Below are positions 34,895-46,526 of a DNA stretch of 64,000 bases, in pieces. The notes under the pieces were generated by a model. That model did no database searches and was not told the DNA's origin. It worked only from the letters and a program-made list of their open reading frames with translations. Every line of letters begins with the position of its first letter. Position 1 is the stretch's first letter. A program made the translations under genes and the position numbers. Origin of the DNA: Cladopsammia gracilis (taxonomy: Eukaryota; Cnidaria; Anthozoa; Scleractinia; Dendrophylliidae); the NCBI GenBank assembly GCA_022457155.1, contig JAJGOT010000154.1, positions 975,001-1,039,000 of the forward strand, written 5' to 3'.

Positions 34895-35095
34895 AGGGAC
34901 TGCGCGAGGGGTGGGCTGGGGGGGGGGCTTTTAGCCCCCCTCCCCCCCTCACTTTTTTTAATGGTTAAAAAATATTTTTTTGTTCGCTTTAATTACTCAT
35001 GCGCAAAGCGCAAGAGTTATAAAACGGGCTTTGTTTTTCTTATTTTTTTGTGTCACGATTTTGCATGCAAATTTATGTACGCATATTTTAGTGTA
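34895..35095. repeat. repeat fragments at the right edge of copy 1
   Basis: CAGGGACTGCGCGAGGGG with GGGGGGGGGCTTTTAGCCCCC resembles the inverse of 25,675-25,722. It is followed by TTACTCATGCGC and GAGTTATAAAACGGG, the start of the composite repeat at 1,698. The stretch 35,095-35,645 shows nothing else. Confidence 0.55.
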
Positions 35096-35647
35096 CGCGA
35101 ACTCGCCCCTGCCTCCCCTAGAAAGTTATTTTTGTCCCCTATTGTTAACATAGGCACGCATTGCGTGCATGAGCTATTTTGAAAATTCCCTAAATGATAT
35201 GAAATTATGGTGAAAGCAACAAAACAGCGGAAGTAAACTCGCACAAATAACCGCTTGCAGATATACGTTTTTCAAATCCTCCGGCCCGCGCCCTACCCCC
35301 CCCCCCCCCCCCAAACAAATATCGAGATCACGAACTTGGGACCAAAACTCTATTTTGGTGGAAAAATGCAAAGTTTGCTTTTGTATTCTAGCCTAAAGGG
35401 TTAGGAATGAAAATAGGTGGGAACAAAATCACAAGTTTTGGCTAGCTTTTTCACGGGATTTCCGGCGTTATTTTATAACGAAACTACGGCCCCAGTGAAA
35501 TGAGCAACTTGTTTTATTAATCAGTGAATTAAAGGTCAACCAGAAAAGTCCTGCACAGAAATTTGATGCATCAAGAACTAATTAGATTAAATTGTTTTCA
35601 ACTCAAAACCACAAGCTTATTGAATTAGTTACACGAACATTGTTGAG

Positions 35648-35829
35648 GGTGCGTTTCTTTTGGGATGATCTGGATCCGGATCACTGATCCAAGATCACTC
35701 GGATCATGAAGCATCAAAGAAACCGACAAATCCACTCTGGACAAGGATTCATCGGTTCCTTTGATGCAGCGTGATCCAAGTGATCTTGGATCAGTTATCC
35801 GGATCTGGATCATCCCAAAGGAACGCACC
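35648..35829. mobile_element. MITE with GGTGCGTTTCTTTTGGGATG ends
   Basis: GGTGCGTTTCTTTTGGGATG is inverted at the right (CATCCCAAAGGAACGCACC), with GATCTGGATCCGGATCA-type sequences inside both arms. It is 182 bp. No clear TSD was found. Confidence 0.75.
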
Positions 35830-36284
35830 TTTCGGCCTCCAGCTCTTTCAATGACTGCCGAATGTCGGTTACCTGTTGGTAACCTGTCGGTAACCTGTTG
35901 GTCAACTGTTGGTTATAAATCTGTCAGCAGACAGTTGGCCGACAGTTGAAGGAGGTGAGCTGTTCTTCACTCTTACCCATTCTTTTGAACTTGCTCAAGT
36001 AATAGGGGTTCCATACAGCTGAGGCATACTCAAGCTTCATAATATCTTACAATGGCAAAACTGCAAAGTATCAACAGCTAATGAGGAAGGGCAGGAAGTG
36101 AGGCAAATGTTGACCCTCTACATCCCCCACCCCACCCCACCCCCCTCACCCCCTTCACCCTACTACCACACCTCATCTACAGGAAAACTGAAAGAACATT
36201 ATTTTTCTAGGTTTATTTCTTCCACCAACAGTTCAAACTAATGATTGTGACTATGCTCTTTTGTATGCACTGTACAATTCTTAC

Positions 36285-36518
36285 CTTTAGCATCCATGAG
36301 CCACGACACTGGTAAAAAGACGATAATATAAACAATCGGTCCCCACGCTACTAACAATGTGATGGCGGTATCACTCCAGCCAAACACAACTTGTGAGGTG
36401 CCTTGTATGGGACTCCAAGTATTCCATTTCATGCCATCCACGGCAGAGCATATGAAAAACACAACAAGAATATACCATCTCCGCTTGTAAACTTTAAAAT
36501 TATCTCGATAAATGGGTC
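36285..36518 (-). CDS. SLC49A4: single exon of an SLC49A4 (DIRC2)-like MFS transporter
   Basis: 234 nt between a CTCTGTAG acceptor and an AAAG|GTAAGA donor. It reads GPIYRDNFKVYKRRWYI, then a first membrane helix (LVVFFICSAVDGMKWNTW), SPIQGTSQVVFGWSDTA, a second helix (ITLLVAWGPIVYIIVFLPVS) and WLMDAKG. The pattern RRW...WNTW.PIQ......(Y/F)G(F/W)S...I.LLV.WGPI..........WL(L/M)D..G is characteristic of the N-terminal part of SLC49A4/DIRC2, a lysosomal MFS transporter. Neither upstream nor downstream exons were found. To the left lies duplicated TRPC sequence, so the next exon would have to be beyond 20 kb or outside the window. It may be a stranded exon of a broken gene. Confidence 0.8.
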
Positions 36519-36858
36519 CTACAGAGCCATATTATGCATACTGCACATATGCATCACGATCGCGAACCGATGAATCGATCAAGTCATCGGTCGCTCATAA
36601 TATTAAATTTTGCTCTAATTATTTAATGTTTTGAAAGATGGCCTTAGTAGAAATCAAAGGCTCCTTAGAGCCAACCCGTGAATTTGAAATGCTAACGCGT
36701 AACGCAATATTGCGGTAAGCTTATGGTTTCACTCTGTCACGGTTCAATATATTTTTTTTAAATTAAACGTAAGGATTTTTGACAAACGCAAAAAATAAAA
36801 ATACAGTACAGCACTTTCATAATGTTCAGTCCGAAGAAGAAAGAAAAAAAAAAAAGAA

Positions 36859-36930
36859 CGTCCCAAGCGAGATTCGAACCCGAGCCTCTCGGCTGAGAGT
36901 CCGCGCTTTACACCATTCGACCACCGTGAC
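36859..36930 (-). tRNA. tRNA-Glu-like gene or pseudogene
   Basis: The minus strand reads GTCACGGTGGTCGAATGGT... with a B-box-like GGTTCGAATC, an A-box-like TGGTCGAATGG and a CTC in the position of a Glu anticodon (GACTCTCAG). The acceptor stem pairs at six of seven positions, two of them G-U. The anticodon stem pairs poorly and the outer T-stem pair is mismatched. It is more likely a decayed tRNA or tRNA-derived repeat than a working gene. Confidence 0.4.
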
Positions 36931-37499
36931 CACTAACTTGAAATGGGATAAATTTTATTACTTGAAAATAGATAACCATCAAAACACGTGTCTCAGTTGA
37001 AAATTCCTTTTAGATCGATTTTAACGTTGCATTTACGACTACAAATGCGAAACATCTTTAAGCTTATTGTTGTTTATATTCGTTTACACCAATTTAGTCA
37101 TTGTTATCGCTGGATTCACGCTGTTCTTGTTGTAAAACGCATTCGTAACAAAGCATTACGTCACTAAGTTTACAGCTGTTGGAAGGAGTGAGCGAGTGAG
37201 TGACTCATTTGCATATCTGTCGCCGTTACCGATAACCCGTTCATTACGCATGCGCGTATATTCACGGGTTAATTATACATTGTGTCAAGCTCGCTTAAAG
37301 CCCAGAATTGCCTTCAGAGGAGGCTTCATGACCTGAACATGAATGAGAGGTTGGGAGTATGTTTAAACTGCAGGTCAATATACCGCAGGCTCAGCCAACT
37401 TCCGCTTTATGCACTTCCGCCGGATTTTCGGCCGACACTCCGCCACTTCCACGATCACTTCCAATGAACACAGTGAGTACACCTTTTAAATTAAAAGAC

Positions 37500-37620
37500 T
37501 TAGGCTAAGGTCAAACGCCGTACTTCACATGAGCCGAACCTAAATACAGTTTAGGTCGACTCCAATTAATTAAGGTCGCCTGATGAGTCAAACGTCGAAC
37601 TTAATTCAGCCGAACTCAAC
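37500..37620. repeat. remnant related to the Harbinger-like MITE at 39,245
   Basis: TTAGGCTAAGGTCAAACGCCG, ATGAGCCGAACCTAA and CGTCGAACTTAATTCAGCC resemble the ends and interior of 39,245-39,636 but are rearranged. No gene is seen between 36,940 and 37,870. Confidence 0.5.
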
Positions 37621-37878
37621 ATCAGCCGTTAATTCTTCACGTACTTGTTATATATTTTGATTTTGAAGTTCTTTGTTATGTTAGATTGGTTAAAAAACAC
37701 TTGCCACTTTGTCAACCAATCTGAGAAGTATTTTTTGTGAAATGTCTCAAGAAATGTCTCAAAAAGAAATTGTGCAAGTTGCACGCCCGATTTTTGCGTG
37801 TAACACTCCCTAGTGATACTGATTTTTTTAAAGTTGCACGATATACATTTTTAATTGTGTTCGTTGCTGCGAGGGTCA

Positions 37879-38206
37879 TGACCCCGGGGGAAGGGAGGGG
37901 AGGGGACTCCGATAAAAAATGACAGGGGTGCTCGTCGGAAATTTTCGAAAACCACCCTAAAAGGTACCAAAATCTTGTTTGATGGGTGTGGCTTAAATGA
38001 TTTTTTACCCCTAAGAGGTACCAATTCTAAAACAACACATGTCATATTCTGTCATGTATTTGTATTTTTTTGGCTTAATACCCTAAAAGGTACCGCGATA
38101 ATTCTAACGGTGGTCATTTTAAATTTTAGCATCCTAAGCGGTACCAATGTACAAATTTTGATCCCTAGTCTCCCCCACCCACCCCCCCCCCCTCCCCTTG
38201 GGGTCA
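37879..38206. mobile_element. MITE with TGACCCC...GGGGTCA ends and CCTAAAAGGTACC repeats
   Basis: The ends are inverted (TGACCCCGGGGGAAGGGAGG / CCTCCCCTTGGGGTCA). CC(C)TAA(A/G)AGGTACC recurs four times inside. It is 328 bp and non-coding. Confidence 0.7.
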
Positions 38207-38338
38207 GTACATCATTTTAGTTCGTTTTATTTCTGCAGTTGAATTAGTCTGTTCACAGTACGCGCTCGCACTCGCGCGCGTTCGCTTCGCTCACGCTGGG
38301 CTAAAAATAAATCGGTCTGTAGACAGACTACAGTTGAA

Positions 38339-38613
38339 TAGAGCGGTTTTCACTTGAGTGTCGTAAAACCAAAACCAAAGCAATTACTCTGAACTGTGCT
38401 GGCTAATCACAACAGACGCAGACAATCCAATGAACCGATACAGAGTTCGAAGCAAAGGCAGGCAGCCGGCGCCAAGCGCGGGAAAACGCGTGTGAGTAAG
38501 TTACAGTTTCAGAAAAAGTGGCGCGAGATTTTTGACCAATCACAAAGCATAACGATGAAAAAATCAAAGCAATCACGACATTACTTTCAACACTCAATTA
38601 AAAACTGCTCTGT
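38339..38613. mobile_element. GAGCGGTTTTCA...CTGCTCT MITE, copy a
   Basis: The ends TAGAGCGGTTTTCACTTGAG and AACACTCAATTAAAAACTGC are inverted. The interior has CCAAGCGCGGGAAAACGCGT and TGGCGCGAGATTTTT. Further copies: 46,300-46,526, 49,265-49,790 and 49,913-50,222. Confidence 0.8.
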
Positions 38614-38795
38614 GTTCCTAGTTATCTCTAAAAATGGTAAAATTGCAGCCAGGATTCATAACTATAAACTGGAAAGGAGTTGACACTGGCTTGAATAAAA
38701 AACGTAAAAGCTGCTAAGAACTAAAACGTTTTCTGTTTGTAAAAATAGACGTTTCGACTACAAAAACTCGAGTCTTCATCAGTGATGACAATTAA

Positions 38796-40840
38796 GGTGG
38801 CTCGACTGGGTTTTTGAGCGACGATACCGTTTAGCTTTGAGAAACGTGTGTACCACCACAAACGATCCAACGGAAAATCGATTGCCACAGCTGTACTAGA
38901 GAAAGATTTAAGTTTCAGATGAGGTTAGTTTTATGGAAATCGGAGTTGTCAAAGCAACGTTATGACGTCACTTCCGGTTTTACATAATACCGAATTACTT
39001 GCCATCAAGAGATAATTTTGGAAAACGCTCTCTGGATCTTCGACCTGACGTACTTGTCCTTAGGTCTTCAAAATTTTGCAAATTTCTATGGAAGCGTTTT
39101 CGAGAAAATTTCGAGTGAATTTTTAAGGTGTTCAAATACAACAAAAACAAAACAATTTTGAAATGTTATTAAAACTTATGTCTACAGGGCTTGATGAAAA
39201 AATTTTTTGGTCTTACATGAATTTTATACCATCCAAATACCTTAGGCCCAGTTCAGACGCCGAACTTAATTCGAATTTGGACCGACCCAAATTAACAAAA
39301 GTACGCCTGCTGATTCAGACGCCGAACTTAATTAGCCGAACTTAATTCAGTTTGAAGAGAAACAAATCAAAAGGTGAGCGATTTTCAGGCAAAGATGTCA
39401 GAACATGCACCAGTCGTTATAATAATTTATGCATTAGGTTCGGCTCATGAAAAGTTCGGCGTCTGAATCAAAGCCGTTCCAAAGCCGAAATTCCCGGCTG
39501 AGCCAGGCGAAAAGAACGGCTCAGCCGGTCCAAATTCAAATAGCCGTTCTTAATTGATTCAGACGCCGAACTTTTCATGTACTTAATTCAAGGTATTAGG
39601 TTCGGCTCATGAAAAGTTCGGCGTCTGAACCGGGCCTTAGGTGAAAATCTCAAGGAAATCGCTCCGTTTGGATTTCAGAAATATTACCTTGAATATGAAC
39701 TGGCCTGGAGTGTTATTTCGCTTTTACATCAAAAATTGACCCTACATTTATTAAAATTGTCATCAATTAAAAAGCGAATGATGAATTCTTTTAAAACTTA
39801 GTTCTCATGAAGATTAATTAATGTTTAATACAATCTCCAAGTTTCAAATTCATTGAAACATTCTAAGGCTGTAAATTTTTAGCGCCAACTCAGGAAAATA
39901 TTGAGCTGATTTTCGCGCTTGTGGCTTGTTGTTTCATTATGCATCTCCATTGTCTCAAATCGCCGTGGAATTGTAACTTTCAGTACATCATGAATTCATG
40001 TAACACTTAAAACAAAGCAATGAAGTGTTTATGAATTCATTATGTACTGAAATTTACAATTGCATGGCGATTCGAGACAATGGAGACACATAATGAGATC
40101 AACAAATCACTTTCGTGAAAATCAGCTCAATATTTTCCTACGTTGAGGCTGTAAATTGACAGCCTTAGAACGTTTCAATGAATTTGAAACTTGGCAGTTG
40201 TATTGAATATTAATTAATCTTTATGAGGACTAAGTTTTAAAAAAATTCATCATTCGCTTTTTAATTCATGACAATTTTAATAAGTGTAGGGTCAATTTTT
40301 GATGTAAAAGCGAAATAACACTCCAGGCCAGTTCATATTCAAGGTAATATTTCTGAAATCCAAACGCAGCGATTTCCTTGAGATTTTCACCTAATGTATT
40401 TGGATGGTATAAAATTCATGGCAGACCAAAACATTATTTCATCAAGCCCTGTAGACATAAGTTTTAATAACATTTCAAAATTGTTTTGTTTTTGTTGTAT
40501 TTTAACACCTTAAAAATTCACTCGAAATTTTCTCGAAAACGCTTCCATAGAAATTTGTAAAATTTTGTAGACCCAAGGACAAGTACGTCAGGTCGAAGAT
40601 CCAGAGAGCGTTTTCCAAAATTATCTCTTGATGACAAGTAATTCGGTATTATGTAAAACCGGAAGTGACGTCATAACGTTGCTTTGGCAACTCCGATTTC
40701 CATACAACTAATCTCATCTGAAACTTTAATCTTTCTCTAGTACAGCTGTGGCAATCAATTTTCCGTTGGATCGTTTGTCGTTTTACACAAGTTTCTCAAA
40801 GCTAAACGGTATCGTCGCTCAAAAACCCAGTCGAGCCACC
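38796..40840. mobile_element. foldback element, about 820-bp arms, TTAA target site
   Basis: GGTGGCTCGACTGGGTTTTT begins the left arm and its inverse ends the right arm. TTAA flanks both ends (38,792-38,795 and 40,841-40,844). The arms stay complementary to the centre, where AACACTT and AAGTGTTT enclose a spacer of only about 15 nt near 40,008-40,022. Without the nested MITE in the left arm both arms are close to 820 bp. TTAA suggests piggyBac (or Kolobok/Sola3) mobilisation. No ORF was recognised. Confidence 0.9.
39245..39636. mobile_element. Harbinger-like MITE nested in one foldback arm
   Basis: TIR GGCCC(A/G)GTTCAGACGCCG is inverted at the right end, with TTA on both sides (39,242-39,244 and 39,637-39,639). 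The other foldback arm, read in reverse, has the uninterrupted CCAAATACATTAGGTGAAAA, so the empty site is present within the same element. Confidence 0.9.
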
Positions 40841-40899
40841 TTAACACATAACATGCAAATATATATAGTCTACAAATTATGCAGATATGCTGGTATATT

Positions 40900-42555
40900 G
40901 GCACCATGGCGACGTGACGACTTGAGAACTCAATTAGTGAATAGAGGTGTAAACATCCGGAATTTCCACGTGATCGTTCCCTGAATTCTGATCTCTAAGG
41001 GAATACCAGCCACTAATTATCACAAACGACTCTTTTTTAGAAGCCTGGTAATATATCACTTGTTTGCTAAGAATAATAATGTGATTTAATAAACGGTTAT
41101 CTGGATTGTTATCGAAAATTCCAAAAAGGATAGCTACTTCATCAAGGTTATCCACCTTCATACCGTGTACGTTTAACCAAGAGTTAAGAGAAAGCCAAAA
41201 GTTCTTAGTGTGTTCGCAAAAAATTAAGAGATGCTCGAGAGATTCCTCGTGATCCCGACAAAAGGTGCACATAGGGGAAGGGACTAATTTCATTTTATAT
41301 AACATTTTGTTGGTGTACAGTATACGGTTTAGAATCTTGTATTGAAACGCTCGAGTTCTTGTGTCTAAAGTGACTCGTCCTGGCAAAGAGTAGATACTTT
41401 CCCATTCAAGATTCTCTGATATATTGTATAAAGCGTTGAACTTAGCTTGAGCCGTCGGCGGAGTCTGTATACGTTTGATTAAAGCAGAGTAAATTGATTT
41501 TGAGTTCATACTTTTTAAATCTGGAAAATTATTATCTTGATTAGCTTCACTTTCCTTTTTAAGAAGCTCTCTCCAGTTTTTTTTTGGTATTGAACTAAAA
41601 ATACCAAGCAAAAGGAGATAATCAGACAAAGAAACCTTTCTAGCTTTGAAAAAATTCCAATTATTTAACTTGGTGTCATTCGAAATAATATCGCCTAGTT
41701 TAACAAAACCTGCATCTATAAGCTTCTCCTTATAGATGGGTTGTTTATCTATCAAAAGGTACTGATTGTTCCAAATGACTTCATTCAAGACATCACGTTT
41801 TGTTGCTGGAGTATGAACATTAAAGCTAAACCATGATTGAAGACATTCTTTATAGTAAAACGGCAGTTTGTCTGGTAAATAAGAAGAGCTAAAATTGCAT
41901 TGTAATAAGAAAGAAGATCCAAAGTTCTTTAGATAATGTGATAGAAAGACTTTCCAAGGACTAGTATAGTCATCTAAATACTTTTTCCAGGCATGTAATT
42001 CTTTGTGCTGTAATTAATGATTCAGTGTGTGTGGCATTTTTAGTCCACCCTTTTCATAATCGCTGATTAAAGGTAATCTTTTCACCTTGTCTTTCCCTTT
42101 CCACACAAAATTAAAAATTAATGAATTGATTTGCTTTACTATGTCCTTATTAACACAGATTAGCGAAGCTCGATACATAAATTTAGGCATAACAAAGGTT
42201 TTCACAATTTGAATTTTGCCTATAATTGTAAGGTTTCTCCACCGCCAACCATTTAAAGTTTTTTAAATCGATTTTAAAATTAGATCAAAATTCAATTCGT
42301 CACTTTTGCGCCGATCATACGTGAGATAGACTCCTAATATTTTAATTGGCTCATTAATTTTCATAATATCCAACGTTTCATGTCGATAATGAGAGCTGCC
42401 TAACCAGTAGGCTTCTTTTTTTTCCTTATTGAGTTTAAGTCCAGAACATTTACCGTATGTATCTAATAAAGCGATAAGTGATTCATAGGATCTTTTATCA
42501 CGTAGAAAATTAGTTAAGTCATCTGCGAAAGCTATGCATTGAGGATTAAATCCTC
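40900..42555 (-). mobile_element. 5'-truncated L1/Tx1-type LINE
   Basis: From about 42,550 leftwards the minus strand reads CIAFADDLTNFLRDKRS (catalytic FADD present), SGLKLNKEKKEAYWLGSS, IKILGVYLTYDRRKSDELNF, a stop (TAA, about 42,265), LNGWRWRNLTIIGKIQIVK, FNFVWKGKDK, then an open stretch from 41,788 to 40,934 ending the ORF with QYKILNRILYTNK and a CTFC...H..CEH zinc-finger-like end. All RT sequence upstream of the catalytic motif is missing. No poly(A) tract is visible. It lies beside the right TTAA of the foldback element. Confidence 0.85.
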
Positions 42556-42559
42556 AGAG

Positions 42560-43166
42560 ATTAGCTCCGGTCAAAGATAGATAGATGCGGAGATAGTTCG
42601 CTGTAATCTTACTTTATATTGTCCCGCCTAAAAGCACCCTCGTATTCAATAAAATATTGTATTTTATTCTTCGCTATAGCATCAGTTTAGAGTGCAAATA
42701 TTTAACAGTTGTTACACTTTTAGCTACTCTTCTAACCACGCGTCAGGGATTAAAAACACTTTCAAAAACTTAGGTTGATCAGAAGATCAGTGTCGTATGT
42801 AATAAACAATTTCTAGGCTCGAAAAAATATAAACTGACAAGTAAACATGCCCAGCCGTATTACACAATTTTCGCAGAATAACCTCTATCTATGTATTGTC
42901 GATATGATTTACTGTGAGATATTCTTGGTTAAGCTTTACCCATTTGCTGACGGAGACTGGAAAATAATGTTCAGTAATAATTATGTAAATCACCTGCATA
43001 TACGAGAAGGGATTGACGAGACCTAGCCATAGTAAATAGTGTTTATCTAGGCTAGTTTCTTTCGCATTGTGTATTGTTATTTTAGAATTAGTCTTTTTTT
43101 TAGTGTCCCAATTAGTAGAGGGCTTTTACCCTCGGCTAGGTACTATATTGACACTTAAATAAAGTC

Positions 43167-43201
<35 letters not shown>

Positions 43202-43203
43202 CG
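42560..43203 (+). repeat. 3' end of another LINE, (ATTG)n tail
   Basis: The stretch ends with TTAAATAAAGTC followed by about nine ATTG units (43,167-43,201), a tail style typical of non-L1 LINEs. I see no coding sequence. From 43,204 to 44,280 only a pogo-like TACAGTGGAACCCCG end (43,705) and a fragment like the 59,147 family (43,525-43,590) stand out. Confidence 0.45.
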
Positions 43204-44291
43204 TCTTTCACTCGTACCATAATATAGACTGGGGAGGTGATGGGGCGGGCGGCTCGCCGGAAAGCGGTTCGTTTATTTGCTACTTCACTCCAACTGAAAA
43301 GTTATATTAGGGTATGTGTTTTCAAATTATTGACAACTCTTTCTTATTACCATATGTATACAAACATATATAAATAAGTCGTTATTAAAAAAAAATGTTT
43401 GATATACAGAATTTTCTTTCGAAGAGCATAGTTATGAAGCACAGAAGTTATGAAACCAGACAATTTCTTTGTTTGATGTTTTTGTTAGCGTTTTCGGCCT
43501 TGACCGTACACACCCACAATAAGTAAGGGTTTGGACCTCCGAGCGGAGCATCACCGTAAAAAAAAACTTTGTTGAGTACCCAGTCCATCGACTAACAGTG
43601 CGAAGAGGCCGCATCTTTAACTTCAGTTTCTCTTTTGTTTTGCTGGTTCTGAAACAAGCAAAATAGTCAAGCTAGAAATCACTAAATATAAACACTAACT
43701 TGGGTACAGTGGAACCCCGTTAATATATAAAACCACCCAACGCGGATAAGCCATAAACATATAGTCGTATATTAACCGGAATTTTTATTCAAAGTTTACA
43801 ACGAGTGAATAAAGATACATACGTCCCAGGGCTCCAAAATCGTGGAATATTTTGCCACCTGACACTCGATCAAATGGCGTTTTCGGAGATTATTTCCAGC
43901 AATATACAGTCATTCCATCATGTTTAATGCGAAAAAATGCTCCATAATTTTTGAAGTATTTTGCCAGCCTTGTCCAAGGGCTTCTCCGCCCGCCATTTTG
44001 ATCGCAGAGAAGACCCCGTGGAAGAAGACCTCGTTTAATATAAGACCACCCGACGATACGGTCGTATTAACGGAATTGGCTTGGTTGGATTAACGGTGCA
44101 GTTTTTGGATATACCAAATTACCGCATTAACGTTTTCGGGCCAAACAACAATGACTGCAACAACGTGATGTTGTATATTAACAGGGTGATCGTAAGGCGA
44201 CCACCTAAGCACTTGAAAACAAACGTGACGAGGACGTTCTACCACTTCCAGGTCCAGTTTTAAAATGGTTCATGATTCAACCATTACTCCG

Positions 44292-44671
44292 TTAGGGCGG
44301 ATCCAGGGGAGGGGTAAGGGTGTTGCACCCCCACCCCCTCCCCCACCCCCTCCCCCAACCCCCTCCCCCACCCCTCCGCCCTTGAACATCATTATTTTTT
44401 AAAAATATTGTTCGGCTGGACATGTCTCTCCCTTGTGGTTCAAAAAATATAGAATAAAGTTTATATCTTGACTTCACAAACGCTTTTCGAGTGTCAGGAA
44501 TGCTTGAAATTGCGTTGGGGTGCAATCGGAAAAACATTGTCCGAGGTCATGCCCAAAGGCCCTCCTAGAAGCTCGAGCCTACGGCGCTCACCGTCCACGC
44601 CCATGACGTGGAAAGTTATTAAAGTGAACAGGCCCCCTCCCCTTTCAGAAAAATTCCTGGATCCGCCCTTG
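44292..44671. mobile_element. CAGGGGCGGATC-family MITE, 5-bp TSD
   Basis: AGGGCGGATCCAGG is inverted at the right (CCTGGATCCGCCCT), flanked by CTCCG on both sides. The interior has repeated CACCCCCTCCCC. Confidence 0.85.
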
Positions 44672-44705
44672 CTCCGTATTCAGCCTACAACGTTTTGGTG
44701 GGAAC

Positions 44706-44943
44706 TAGGCCTTTCTCGATTATGCTAGCAATTTTTTCGGCATTTTTGGGGAAAATGAGCATTTTTTTTTTTCGTTTTTTCTTCGAAAAGAATTGCTAGC
44801 ATTTTCTGTCATTTTTTATGACTGTGATCCAGATTTCAGCACTCAGAAGGATAAATAATCCTAAAGTTTTACAATTTTGATAACAATTTTGATTGCAATT
44901 TTGATTACAATTTTGATTACTAGCATAATCGAGAAAGGCCTAC
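44706..44943. mobile_element. MITE with TAGGCCTTTCTCGATTATGC ends
   Basis: TAGGCCTTTCTCGATTATGC is inverted at the right (GCATAATCGAGAAAGGCCTA), with TGGGAAC on both sides (44,699-44,705 and 44,944-44,950). Confidence 0.85.
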
Positions 44944-45069
44944 TGGGAACCACGCAGGAACCTAAGGTTTGTAAGGTGTGAAAATGCCAGTATTGTGAAA
45001 CCTAACCTCGTCCCCAGGGCCTTCTCCGTTTCAATATGGCGGGGTAGGGACAGTGCTGCCAAAATGGTG

Positions 45070-45410
45070 GTGACTAGAATGGACACTCCAAAATCAGGTT
45101 GGACCACCTCGGACGCCTTATTAAGACTTACATAACGGAGTAACTGGTTAGCTTGCAGTTGAGGTTAGGGGTAGCAGTTTATATAGTTAAATTTAGGCCT
45201 AAACAACCCGAGAAGCTAGGTGGTACTCTGGTACGGTAGGCTATGTTAGCCTAAGCCTAGCTGTGGTCGCAGGTTCAATCCTGAGTGGGGATTTTAGATT
45301 TTCTTTTTTACACTTAAAAATTTATTGAAAAGTGTCGATATTACGTTATATAGTTCTCAGTAAGTGTCCGAGGTGGTCCAACCTGATTTTGGAGTATCCA
45401 TTCTAGTCAC
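45070..45410. mobile_element. TIR element with GTGACTAGAATGGACACTCC ends
   Basis: GTGACTAGAATGGACACTCC and GGTTGGACCACCTCGGAC at the left are inverted at the right, with one mismatch. Inside, GCAGGTTCAATCCTGAG is a weak B-box-like motif with no A box found. Confidence 0.8.
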
Positions 45411-45812
45411 GACCCTGCCAAAATACTCCCAAGAATCGTGCAGTATTTTGTCACGTGACACCCGATGAAATGCTGTATTTGTAAGTTCTTTTCAGCGCCG
45501 TTGGCAGCCATGTTTATTTCTGACATTTGAAACCGTGTTTGTTTTCTGGCATTATCTGAAACGTTGTTCAAACGAAACAAAGACATTTCATTATGTTTTA
45601 CGCGTTAAATGCTCCTGGATGTTTGGAGTATTTTGCCATGCAGCCTTGCTTCGCCCACCTCACTATTTTGAAAGCAAAACAGGCCGTGGGAACGAAGTTG
45701 CAGCGAAATCCCGGGTAAAGGGACACCGTATACGGACCTCGTCTTAAAACTGGCAGCCGTAGAAACGTGTTCAGGTCTCCAGGGTTGAAAATATTACATT
45801 TGTCTGTGAGTG

Positions 45813-46091
45813 TCAGCTTATGAGAAGTATCCGTGGGTCTGTAGTTGAGATGTTCGTAAGGCAACGTCCGACTGCTGATATGCTTACCGTTGGAACCTTG
45901 TGACGAAACTGCTTAACCGCGTTTTGCAGGCTTTGCAATGTTTTAGTGACCTCCTTCAGCTTGGTCTGTACCTCATCTTGTTGGGGCGTGTCCTCATTTG
46001 GCGCAGGGGTGTCGTCACTGGGTTCCTCTTCTTGTTGTTTTTCTTTTCCAGAATAATAACGGTGAATCAGATTTTTGATGACGACACGGCG
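45813..46091 (-). CDS. TRPC: TRPC exon 6: C-terminal cytosolic region
   Basis: After a TATGTTTCAG acceptor the frame continues directly from exon 5 (phase 0): RRVVIKNLIHRYYSGKEK, then a Glu/Pro/Asp-rich linker and a predicted coiled coil (EVQTKLKEVTKTLQSLQNAV). The position and pattern match the calmodulin/IP3-receptor-binding segment and C-terminal coiled coil of TRPC channels. A donor-like ACG|GTAAGC at 45,888 could end the exon there (204 nt, 68 codons). Otherwise the ORF runs 25 codons more to the stop at 45,813. I cannot decide between the two. No poly(A) signal was assigned. Confidence 0.75.
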   Translation of the reverse strand, partial: RRVVIKNLIHRYYSGKEKQQEEEPSDDTPAPNEDTPQQDEVQTKLKEVTKTLQSLQNAVKQFRHKVPTVSISAVGRCLTNISTTDPRILLIS

Positions 46092-46299
46092 CTGAAACAT
46101 AAAAACAATAAAAATGTTTGAAAGATAATAAGTCAAGCAAGCAAACTGTTTGTCGTCAACATGATTAAATGCAGTTAAACCTGGAAGCAACTGCAAAAAA
46201 TTAATACATTGACAAATTAATTATACCGCGTGTCCTTTACCCTATGTCAAAGATAACCAGGGACAACTACTTACAGTAAATTTTTTTGGGCAGCTCTTC

Positions 46300-46526
46300 T
46301 AAGAGCAGTTTTAAATTTAGTGTTAAAGTAATTTCGCGATTGCTTTCGTTTTGCATTGCTACGCTTTGTAATTGGATAAAAAAAATCTCGCGCCACTTTC
46401 TCGACCAATCAGAAGCAAATGTAAAACCAATCGTGACTTGTTCACACTCGTTTTCCCGCGCTTGGCATGGGTTTCATTACTCTTTTGTTTTGGTATACGA
46501 CACTCAATTAAAAAACTACTCTATAC
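46300..46526. mobile_element. GAGCGGTTTTCA...CTGCTCT MITE, copy b
   Basis: The same family as 38,339, reversed: TTGCATTGCTACGCTTTGT, AATCTCGCGCCACTTTCTCG, CCCGCGCTTGG and GACACTCAATT. It lies in the region between TRPC exons 5 and 6. From 46,530 to 47,150 nothing else is recognised. Confidence 0.7.

Noticed and set aside
45270..45290. tRNA B-box-like GGTTCAATCC
   Set aside because: One base short of the consensus, with no A box or stems; it lies inside a TIR element.
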